Source of the DNA: Clostridia bacterium
Lineage (GTDB): Bacteria; Bacillota_A; Clostridia; Oscillospirales; QAKW01
Length of the DNA stretch: 8,329 nucleotides
Direction of reading: 5' to 3'
NCBI GenBank assembly: GCA_017396865.1
Contig: JAFQKO010000064.1
Span: forward strand, 1 to 8,329
Shown: positions 1 through 4,995 of the stretch, in pieces
How positions within the stretch are numbered: the stretch's first letter is position 1
How the letters are laid out: the number at the start of each line of letters is the position of its first letter
The notes under the pieces: model-generated
The model's database searches: none
Seen by the model: only the letters and a program-made list of their open reading frames with translations
What the model was told of the DNA's origin: nothing
Position numbers and translations under genes: made by a program

Positions 1-2
1 AT

Positions 3-1820
3 AAACAATTAAACTACGACGTCGTCGTTGTCGGCGGCGGGCTGACCGGCCTTTGCGCCGCCATCGCCTCGGCACGGGGCGGGGCGAAAACCGCCCTTGT
101 TCATGACCGCCCCGTTTTGGGCGGCAACGGCTCCAGCGAGATCCGCATGCACGTTTGCGGCGCCAACTCCAACATGAAAAAGCCCGAGCTCACAGAGGGC
201 GGCATCCTCCACGAGTTGATGCTGGCCAACAAGCGGGTCAACGACAGCTATAACTTCTCCATCTGGGATGCGGTCTTGTTCAACGCGGCCAAGAAGGAGC
301 CGAACCTCGACCTCTATCTCAACACCACCATGCATCTGGCCGACAGCGAAAACGGTCGGGTGACCGAGATCGAATGCTACCAGCTCACCACCGAGCGGCA
401 TCTGCGGTTTTGCGCCGACATCTTCATCGACTGCACCGGCAACGGCACCCTCTGCCGCTTTGCGGGCGCGGAATTCCGCATCGGGAGCGAGGGCAAGGAT
501 GCCTACGGCGAGCTGCACGCCCCCGAACACAGCGACAACAAGCGGATGGGCAACACCCTGCTCTTCAAGGCCATCGACCGCGGCCATCCCGTTCCCTTTA
601 TCCCGCCGGTGGAGATCATGCACTTCACCGAGGAACAGCTTAAATACCGCAAGCACTCCCCCGACATCTCCCCCGAGATCCTGAAAAACGTTACCCCCGA
701 GGAGCTGCGGGTGATGTTCGGTGGCTACGCGCAGGACTACGGCTATTGGTGGATCGAGATCTGCGGCGAGCAGGAAAACATCATTGAGGAATACGAGGAT
801 ATCCGCGACCAATTGGTGGCGGCCATCTACGGTGTTTGGGATCACATTAAAAACGGCGGCGAGCACGGCGCGGCCAACTACGAGCTGAGCTGGGTTGGGA
901 TGCTGCCGGGCATCCGCGAGAGCCGCCGCATTGAATGCGACTACATGCTGACCGAAAACGACGTTTTGGAAAACCGCCGCTTCGACGATAAGGTGGCCTA
1001 CGGCGGCTGGGACATTGACAACCACACCTGCCTTTTCGCCTTCGATCAAAAGCCCTCTCTGATCTACCCCGTGGAGGGCTCCTACGATATCCCCTACCGC
1101 TCCTACTGCGTTAAGGGCTTTCAAAACCTTTTGGTGGGCGGACGGTGCATGGGCGCCAGCAAGCTGGCGATGTCCAGCACCCGCGTAATGGGCACCTGCG
1201 CCATCGGCGGGCAGGCGATCGGCGCGGCAGCCGCGCAGCTGATTGCCGCCAAGGCTGAGGATATCCGCCACATCGACATCAAGGCGCTGCAGCAGACCCT
1301 CCTGCGGGACGACTGCTATCTGCCGCTGATTTTGAACGAGGATCCCGCCGACCTTGCCAAAACCGCCACGGCCTGCGCCTCAACCGAGGAACAGAACCAT
1401 CCCGCGGCGAACGTTCTGAACGGCATCACCCGCGCCATCGGCGGCAGCTCCAACGCATGGCATTCCCTGCCCCTCCAAACGGGCAAAGAGGAAACCCTCA
1501 CCTTAACGCTGACCGCACCCGCCACGGTGCAAGAGCTTCGGTTGGTATTCGATTCCAACTTCAACCTCGAAAAGAAGATCACCCTCTCCTCCACCCGCCA
1601 GAATCAGCAAAAGATCGGTGTGCCCGAGGAATTGGTGCGCAGCTTCACCGTTGAGCTGCTGCAAGGCGGCAAGATCGTTCTGGAGCAGCCGATCACCGAC
1701 AATATTCAGCGCCTGGTGCGCATTCCCCTCACCCCCACCGCCTGCGATACCGTTCGCATCCGCTTCTTCGAAACCTGGGGCGACCCCTGCATCAAGCTGT
1801 TTGAAGCACGAATCTATTAA
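3..1820 (+). CDS. FAD-dependent oxidoreductase with C-terminal beta-sandwich domain (5' partial)
   Basis: Probable cytoplasmic flavoprotein of the FAD_oxidored (PF12831-like) group; substrate unknown. The reading frame is open to the left edge and 605 codons are visible. The dinucleotide-binding motif GGGLTG lies at visible codons 11-16, after a VVVV strand, so the TTG at 117 is an internal codon and the true start is at or just beyond the edge. Other family signatures are VLGGNGSSE straight after the first beta-alpha-beta unit, DCTGNGTLC (143-151), GIRESRRI (303-310) and NLLVGGRCMGAS (375-386), followed by a C-terminal FAD-contact segment (about 392-407). From about codon 453 the protein changes to a beta-rich region resembling an F5/8 type C (galactose-binding-like) sandwich, which is absent from the second oxidoreductase at 3534-4841. 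Relatives with the LGGN-SSE signature are often found near polysaccharide-degradation genes, so a carbohydrate-linked role is possible, but that is inference. No signal peptide can be assessed. The gene ends 4 bases before a strong terminator stem. Confidence 0.9.
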   Translation, partial: KQLNYDVVVVGGGLTGLCAAIASARGGAKTALVHDRPVLGGNGSSEIRMHVCGANSNMKKPELTEGGILHELMLANKRVNDSYNFSIWDAVLFNAAKKEPNLDLYLNTTMHLADSENGRVTEIECYQLTTERHLRFCADIFIDCTGNGTLCRFAGAEFRIGSEGKDAYGELHAPEHSDNKRMGNTLLFKAIDRGHPVPFIPPVEIMHFTEEQLKYRKHSPDISPEILKNVTPEELRVMFGGYAQDYGYWWIEICGEQENIIEEYEDIRDQLVAAIYGVWDHIKNGGEHGAANYELSWVGMLPGIRESRRIECDYMLTENDVLENRRFDDKVAYGGWDIDNHTCLFAFDQKPSLIYPVEGSYDIPYRSYCVKGFQNLLVGGRCMGASKLAMSSTRVMGTCAIGGQAIGAAAAQLIAAKAEDIRHIDIKALQQTLLRDDCYLPLILNEDPADLAKTATACASTEEQNHPAANVLNGITRAIGGSSNAWHSLPLQTGKEETLTLTLTAPATVQELRLVFDSNFNLEKKITLSSTRQNQQKIGVPEELVRSFTVELLQGGKIVLEQPITDNIQRLVRIPLTPTACDTVRIRFFETWGDPCIKLFEARIY

Positions 1821-1824
1821 TCCT

Positions 1825-1865
1825 AAAGCAGAGATTTCAGAGCCATCCGAAATCTCTGCTTTTTT
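1825..1865 (+). terminator. Rho-independent terminator after the first oxidoreductase
   Basis: A perfect 14-bp stem pairs 1825-1838 (AAAGCAGAGATTTC) with 1849-1862. The loop is 10 bases, and a T-run ends at 1865. It starts 4 bases after the TAA stop, so the oxidoreductase transcript should end here and the next gene needs its own promoter, which is present. Confidence 0.93.
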
Positions 1866-1894
1866 CTTGGAAAATTATTGACTTTTCTTGGAAA
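1862..1894 (+). repeat. 12-bp direct repeat flanking the -35 box, candidate operator
   Basis: TTTTCTTGGAAA occurs at 1862-1873 and again, without mismatch, at 1883-1894. The offset of 21 bases is two helical turns, so both copies would face the same side of the DNA. Each copy contains the imperfect dyad TTC-TTG-GAA. The first lies in the tail of the upstream terminator. The second begins at the last base of the -35 box and fills the spacer toward the -10. Such placement fits a repressor or activator site, but the protein is unknown. Relatives of the CTTGGAAA core occur in the next promoter region. Confidence 0.6.
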
Positions 1895-1906
1895 TAATGC
1901 TATACT
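1878..1906 (+). promoter_or_regulatory. Sigma-A promoter with extended -10 for the 189-residue protein gene
   Basis: The -35 is TTGACT (1878-1883) and the -10 is TATACT (1901-1906), with a 17-base spacer and an extended -10 TGC at 1898-1900. Transcription should begin around 1913, leaving a short leader before the GGAGG at 1926-1930. The match to the sigma-A consensus is strong. The 12-bp direct repeat overlapping it suggests control by a DNA-binding protein. Confidence 0.9.
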
Positions 1907-1938
1907 TACTGCAAGAACTATGATCGGAGGTCTCTGAA

Positions 1939-2508
1939 ATGAAAGAGATTGATCAACAAATTGACTGGTATGAGCAAAATTCCACCGGCACCTACGACGA
2001 CGTGGTGCGCATCGAGCTGGAAAAGATCAACCGCCTGCACGATGCCTTTGACGACATTACCGACGACCTCTTTGTTCGGGAGATGATCGGCTCCTTTTGC
2101 AAGATCATCGAGACCCAGCGGGATCGGATCGCCGAGCTGGAGGGGGAGCTCAACGCCGCACCCTGCGGCGGATTTAAGCCCTTCACCGCGGCGGCCCAAC
2201 CCCAAAACGGCAAGCAGCTGCAGGAGGCTTTTATCGCTTACTGCCTTGAAAAGGGCAAATCCACCTACACCGCAAACGACTACTGCTCCCGCATCAAAAA
2301 CCTTTGGAACGCCTTTGCGCAGGAGCAGGGCGAGGCAGGCCAAGCCGCCAAGGACGATCCCCTTTGGAGCGCCTTCCTCAGCCTCGAGCCCCTCGGCCGC
2401 TTCATCACCGATAAAATCGCCGCAGGAGACGGCGCACGAAATTGGGCCAACACCCGCGCCGCCTTCCGTAAGTTTTCCGACTACTGCAAAGCTCTTCAAG
2501 CGCAATGA
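1939..2508 (+). CDS. Unrecognised 189-residue protein with recombinase core-binding-like C-terminal half
   Basis: I do not recognise this gene. ATG is supported by GGAGG at 1926-1930, eight bases upstream. Residues 1-75 look helical and acidic, with a possible short coiled coil around 53-72 (KIIETQRDRIAELEGEL). A linker rich in Ala, Gly, Pro and Phe spans about 74-92. Residues 93-189 follow the pattern of the SAM-like or core-binding N-terminal domain of tyrosine recombinases: an F-x-x-Y-C-L-E-K-G-K-S start, then T-x-x-D-Y-x-x-R-I-K, and finally N-x-R-A-A-F-R-K-F-S-D-Y-C. No catalytic Arg-His-Arg-Tyr domain follows; the frame simply stops. The protein has no signal peptide or membrane segment and should be cytoplasmic. 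It has its own promoter, but I see no clear terminator after it, so read-through into the hydrolase unit is possible. The domain link is from pattern reading only and is uncertain. It could be a DNA-binding accessory protein or an unrelated helical domain. Confidence 0.85.
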   Translation: MKEIDQQIDWYEQNSTGTYDDVVRIELEKINRLHDAFDDITDDLFVREMIGSFCKIIETQRDRIAELEGELNAAPCGGFKPFTAAAQPQNGKQLQEAFIAYCLEKGKSTYTANDYCSRIKNLWNAFAQEQGEAGQAAKDDPLWSAFLSLEPLGRFITDKIAAGDGARNWANTRAAFRKFSDYCKALQAQ

Positions 2509-2540
2509 TAAAAATTTTTTAAATTTTTTTCAAAAACCCC

Positions 2541-2569
2541 TTTACATTTCCAAGTGAATATGCTATACT
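2541..2569 (+). promoter_or_regulatory. Sigma-A promoter with extended -10 and upstream A/T tracts for the hydrolase unit
   Basis: The -35 is TTTACA (2541-2546), then a 17-base spacer with TGC at 2561-2563, then the -10 TATACT (2564-2569). Alternating A- and T-runs at 2509-2535 sit where an UP element would bind the RNA polymerase alpha subunits. The predicted start near 2576 gives a leader of about 100 bases before the hydrolase GTG. The promoter looks strong and is overlaid by short repeats that could be operators. Confidence 0.9.
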
Positions 2570-2589
2570 TGTCACAGTTCACTTAGTGA
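2552..2589 (+). repeat. Inverted repeat around the -10 and palindrome at the transcription start, candidate operator
   Basis: AAGTGAA (2552-2558) is the reverse complement of TTCACTT (2578-2584), and the pair brackets the -10 box. The right arm is also part of an 11-base palindrome, TCACT-T-AGTGA (2579-2589), just downstream of the predicted start. Three AGTGA/TCACT half-sites around the start point fit a repressor operator, or alternatively a 5'-end hairpin in the mRNA. Confidence 0.5.
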
Positions 2590-2611
2590 TTTCCAAAAAG
2601 AAGGGTTGAAC

Positions 2612-2686
2612 ATGGTTGTAATCAATTCTTTACCCCAACGCCTTTATGGATGGCCATTTAAAAGCGAAGGAGGGAGCTTAACGTGA
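2612..2686 (+). CDS. Possible 24-residue leader peptide overlapping the hydrolase start
   Basis: ATG at 2612 follows AAGGG (2601-2605) with six bases between. The frame encodes MVVINSLPQRLYGWPFKSEG plus GSLT and ends at TGA 2684-2686. That stop overlaps the GTG start of the hydrolase (2683-2685) in a GTGA, a classic arrangement for translational coupling. The hydrolase ribosome site AGGAGG lies inside this ORF, so ribosomes on the leader would affect access to it. The peptide has no run of one amino acid that would mark a classical attenuator, and no terminator/antiterminator hairpin is evident. It could be a real small protein, a coupling leader or chance. Its shortness keeps confidence modest. 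Confidence 0.4.
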   Translation: MVVINSLPQRLYGWPFKSEGGSLT

Positions 2687-3282
2687 ATCAATCGGGCTTT
2701 GATCGGCTTGCGCGCAAAACCGTAGGCGGCGAGACCATCACCTACGGTATTCTGCGCGGCAACGAGCGGATCGTTTTCATCAAAAGCGGTGCGGGCGGCA
2801 ATATCAACGGATATCGCGATAAATACCTCCGCATGGCGCGGCGGGCACGGGAGCGGCTGGGCGCCACCGTGATCTGTGCCTCCAATCCCTTCATCGGAAG
2901 CGGCCACGTCGCCGCCGATCGGGCGGCCATCGAGCAAATTGCTGCCGCGCTGCAGCTCGGCAGCTACACCGTGGATCTGGTGGGTACCTCGGACGGCGCC
3001 TACCACGCTCTGCTGCTGGCCAAGGAGCTGCCGCAGGCGGCGGGGCTGCTGGCCATCAACCCCTCGCTGATCGACCTTGCGGATCTGCGGGAGCGGCTGC
3101 TTGCCCTGCCGCAGCTCGATAAAACCCTCGTTTACGGCACCAAGGACGAGGACTACGCCTCGCTCTCGCAGCTATCATCCTTGGCAAACGAGCGGCTGAC
3201 CTTCGTTGCCGCAGAGGGCGCCGACCACCGCTTCGGCGGGATGGTTGAAGCGTTTGTCAACCTGATCGATCTACTCATATAA
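2683..3282 (+). CDS. Small alpha/beta-hydrolase fold protein
   Basis: A 199-residue cytoplasmic protein with a minimal alpha/beta-hydrolase pattern. The nucleophile elbow is GTSDG (residues 101-105), with Ser103 after a VDLV strand. The probable catalytic His is His182 in GADHRFGG, near the C-terminus. The likely acid is Asp155 or Asp157 in the YGTKDEDY loop, which follows a strand (TLVYG). An early GAGGN (37-41) may form the oxyanion-hole loop. At about 200 residues it lacks room for a large lid domain, as in small esterase/acyl-hydrolase-type members, but no substrate can be named. The GTG start is chosen because AGGAGG (2668-2673) lies nine bases upstream and no better start exists. The gene is followed 27 bases later by a 60-residue protein gene on the same transcript, and may be translationally coupled to an upstream 24-codon ORF. 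Confidence 0.87.
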   Translation: MNQSGFDRLARKTVGGETITYGILRGNERIVFIKSGAGGNINGYRDKYLRMARRARERLGATVICASNPFIGSGHVAADRAAIEQIAAALQLGSYTVDLVGTSDGAYHALLLAKELPQAAGLLAINPSLIDLADLRERLLALPQLDKTLVYGTKDEDYASLSQLSSLANERLTFVAAEGADHRFGGMVEAFVNLIDLLI

Positions 3283-3309
3283 AATTACACCAAAAGGAGA
3301 TTTAAAACT

Positions 3310-3492
3310 ATGAGCTTTTACGGAAAATGGGAGACCTGGAAAATCGTTTATACCCCCAAGGAAATGAATGGCGGAATGCGGGGCGTTGCCTTTGTGGAGG
3401 CGGGCGACCGTGCCCACGCCATGTATACCTTCCAGCAAGAATACGCAGGGCAATACTTCACCGTGGAATCCTGCGAAAAGGTAGGCATCTGA
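3310..3492 (+). CDS. 60-residue protein of unknown function
   Basis: I do not recognise a named family. ATG at 3310 follows AGGAG (3295-3299) with ten bases between. The protein is compact and rich in aromatic residues, with FYGKWETWK near the start, a central GGMRGVAFVEAGDRAHAM and a YAGQYFTVESCEKVGI end. The strand-helix-strand feel (a V-A-F-V-E strand, an A-x-x-A-M-Y-T-F-x-x-E-Y helix, then Y-F-T-V-E-S-C) suggests a small alpha/beta domain. The helix containing AHAMYTFQQEYA looks like those of short domains that sense or modify a partner, but no function follows from that. It has one Cys (in VESCEK), no signal peptide and no membrane segment. It lies 27 bases after the hydrolase gene with no promoter or terminator between, so the two are very probably co-transcribed. 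A strong terminator follows immediately. Confidence 0.8.
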   Translation: MSFYGKWETWKIVYTPKEMNGGMRGVAFVEAGDRAHAMYTFQQEYAGQYFTVESCEKVGI

Positions 3493-3497
3493 ACAAT

Positions 3498-3532
3498 AAA
3501 AACGGACAAGTTTTTTGACTTGTCCGTTTTCT
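3498..3532. terminator. Bidirectional terminator between convergent genes
   Basis: A 13-bp perfect stem pairs 3499-3511 (AAAACGGACAAGT) with 3518-3530, with a six-base loop (TTTTTG). On the plus strand the T-run enters the stem end and continues as TTTTCTTTT, ending the hydrolase/60-residue transcript. On the minus strand the A-run at 3498-3502 reads as U-residues, just past the stop of the convergent oxidoreductase, so one hairpin serves both genes. Confidence 0.93.
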
Positions 3533-3533
3533 T

Positions 3534-4841
3534 TTAAAGCACAAACCCGCGGTCATCGATCAATGCCTTCAGCTGATCGGTGGGCAGGGCGTAGGTTGGG
3601 GCGGCGGTTTGGCAATGAAGGGCGGCCATCAGCCCCGCCGCCTCGCCGATACTCATCGCCGTTGCCTGCACCCGAACGGAGGCGTAGGGCTCCCGCTCAG
3701 CGGAGATACACCGCCCCGCAGCGATCAGGTTTGCAAACCCTTCCGCCACCATCGCCTCATGGGGCACGTAGCAATCGCCCTGCAGGGCGATCAGCTGCTG
3801 GCCTGCACCCTTGGCGGCATGGATGTCCATGGGGTGGGCGCAATGGGCAACGGGGCAGGCGGGCAAGCGCCCTTCGGTAACGTCCTGCAGGGTCATGGTG
3901 CGAACGCCCTTGATACGGCGGGTTTCCCGCACCCCCGCATTGACCCCCGAGGAAACGATCTCGCAATTTTTAAATTCGGGATATTTTTCCCGCAGCAGCT
4001 CGATGATGGCAAACATATCCTGCCGCAGCTCATATTCCGCCTTGGTGAAGGCGGCGCGGTCGGTGGCATCCGCATCGGCGCGGGTGATATTCACCGCTAA
4101 CGAATTGCCCATCAGCAGGGCATTGAACCACGGCCCGCCGAAGCGGCGCAATCTGCCCGCCTCGGCACAGTCCAGCAAATACGCTCGAATCTCCGCATTG
4201 CAGGAGGGCTTGCCGTCCTTGCCGTTATGATGGATGCAATCCCGCAGCAGGTCGGTCTCGGTATCCACCCCCGTAACAATAAAGCAAAGAGAGATCGGCT
4301 GCCGCCCCTCCCCTTGGGGAAGCATCGGCACGCCCGCCAAATGGCAGAGGTCGCCGTCGCCGGTGGCGTCGATAAAGCAGCGGCCGCCGATCACCTCGGT
4401 GCCGTTTTTGCTTTCGATCACCGCATGGGTGACCCGCTCATCCCGCTTCAGGCAGCCCGAAAGGTAGCTGTTGGTAAACAGCGCAATGCCGCTCTCCTCC
4501 ACAAGCTCTGCGGCCGCCAGCTTATAGGCCTCAACGTTAACGGAAACGTGGCCCTTGGGCAGCTCCACCAGCGCCGCACCGCACCGCTCCAGCCGCTGCA
4601 CCAGCTCCCAAGCGATGCCGCCGACCACCCGCTTGCCCTTAAAATAAAAGCCGCTGATGGGCACAACGATGCCGCCCGTTGCGGTGCCGCCGAGAAAGCC
4701 GTACCGCTCGATCAGGGCAGTTTTTTTGCCTGCACGTGCCGCCGAAACGGCCGCCACCAGCCCCGCAGGGCCGCCGCCGCAGACCACAACGTCATATTCG
4801 CCGACCAGCGGCGCTTGCTTTTGAATAGATACGGTTTTCAT
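3534..4841 (-). CDS. FAD-dependent oxidoreductase (FAD_oxidored family)
   Basis: A 435-residue soluble flavoprotein, complete. The Rossmann motif is CGGGPAGLVA (21-30) after a DVVV strand, with the ribose-binding acid at Glu45 in LIER. Next comes FLGGTATGG (49-57), the family's usual loop. Further conserved segments are DATGDGDLC (158-166), GVRETRRI (303-310), NLIAAGRCIS (371-380) and a C-terminal FAD-contact helix, VRVQATAMSIGEAAG (389-403). This motif order matches that of the oxidoreductase at 3-1820, with the RE(T/S)RRI block at a similar distance from the start, so the two are distant paralogues. This one lacks the extra C-terminal beta-sandwich. The start is fixed by AGGAG (minus strand, 4849-4853), seven bases before the ATG. 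It is the only gene on the minus strand, with its own promoter and a shared terminator. The electron acceptor and substrate are unknown; FAD binding is well supported. Confidence 0.95.
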   Translation of the reverse strand: MKTVSIQKQAPLVGEYDVVVCGGGPAGLVAAVSAARAGKKTALIERYGFLGGTATGGIVVPISGFYFKGKRVVGGIAWELVQRLERCGAALVELPKGHVSVNVEAYKLAAAELVEESGIALFTNSYLSGCLKRDERVTHAVIESKNGTEVIGGRCFIDATGDGDLCHLAGVPMLPQGEGRQPISLCFIVTGVDTETDLLRDCIHHNGKDGKPSCNAEIRAYLLDCAEAGRLRRFGGPWFNALLMGNSLAVNITRADADATDRAAFTKAEYELRQDMFAIIELLREKYPEFKNCEIVSSGVNAGVRETRRIKGVRTMTLQDVTEGRLPACPVAHCAHPMDIHAAKGAGQQLIALQGDCYVPHEAMVAEGFANLIAAGRCISAEREPYASVRVQATAMSIGEAAGLMAALHCQTAAPTYALPTDQLKALIDDRGFVL

Positions 4842-4918
4842 GCCGATTCTCCTTTAATACGGTTTAATTGCTCACCCTAACTATACCACACCCGCCCGAA
4901 AGATGCAATGCCGATTCT
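4840..4918. repeat. 11-bp direct repeat ATGCCGATTCT
   Basis: ATGCCGATTCT is found at 4840-4850, where it overlaps the start codon and ribosome site of the minus-strand oxidoreductase. It recurs at 4908-4918, touching that gene's -35 box. The copies are 68 bases apart and exact. They could be binding sites for a regulator of the oxidoreductase, or the remains of a small duplication. Confidence 0.45.
4880..4908 (-). promoter_or_regulatory. Minus-strand promoter for the second oxidoreductase
   Basis: Read on the minus strand, TTGCAT (4908-4903) is followed 17 bases later by TATAGT (4885-4880), with TGG just before the -10 acting as an extended -10. The -35 matches the consensus only in TTG, but spacing and extended -10 are good. 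The predicted start is near 4873, leaving about 30 bases before the ATG at 4841. It is back to back with the plus-strand promoter of the surface protein gene. Confidence 0.7.
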
Positions 4919-4927
4919 ATTTTTTTG

Positions 4928-4956
4928 TTGCGCATCGACAGTTGATATGCTATACT
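4928..4956 (+). promoter_or_regulatory. Extended -10 promoter for the surface protein gene
   Basis: The -10 TATACT (4951-4956) is preceded by TGC and by the block ATATGCTATACTT (4945-4957), identical over 13 bases to that of the hydrolase promoter (2558-2570). At 17 bases upstream, the -35 position reads TTGCGC (4928-4933), a poor match, so the extended -10 probably carries the promoter. The leader before the ATG at 4996 is short (about 33 bases) and includes AAAGGAG at 4980-4986. Confidence 0.75.
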
Positions 4957-4995
4957 TTTTAATAGAGAAATCCATACCCAAAGGAGCGAAAACCC

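Noticed and set aside
117..119. TTG as the start of the first oxidoreductase
   Set aside because: The GGGLTG FAD-binding motif lies upstream in the same frame and would be lost, so the gene extends to the left edge.
9..1271. A 420-codon open frame on the minus strand inside the first oxidoreductase
   Set aside because: Same cause: it is aligned with the codons of a GC-biased gene that has clear FAD-binding motifs, and the antisense product shows no domain.
2509..2535. A/T runs after the 189-residue protein gene as a terminator
   Set aside because: There is no GC stem before the T-runs. Their position just upstream of the -35 fits an UP element better.
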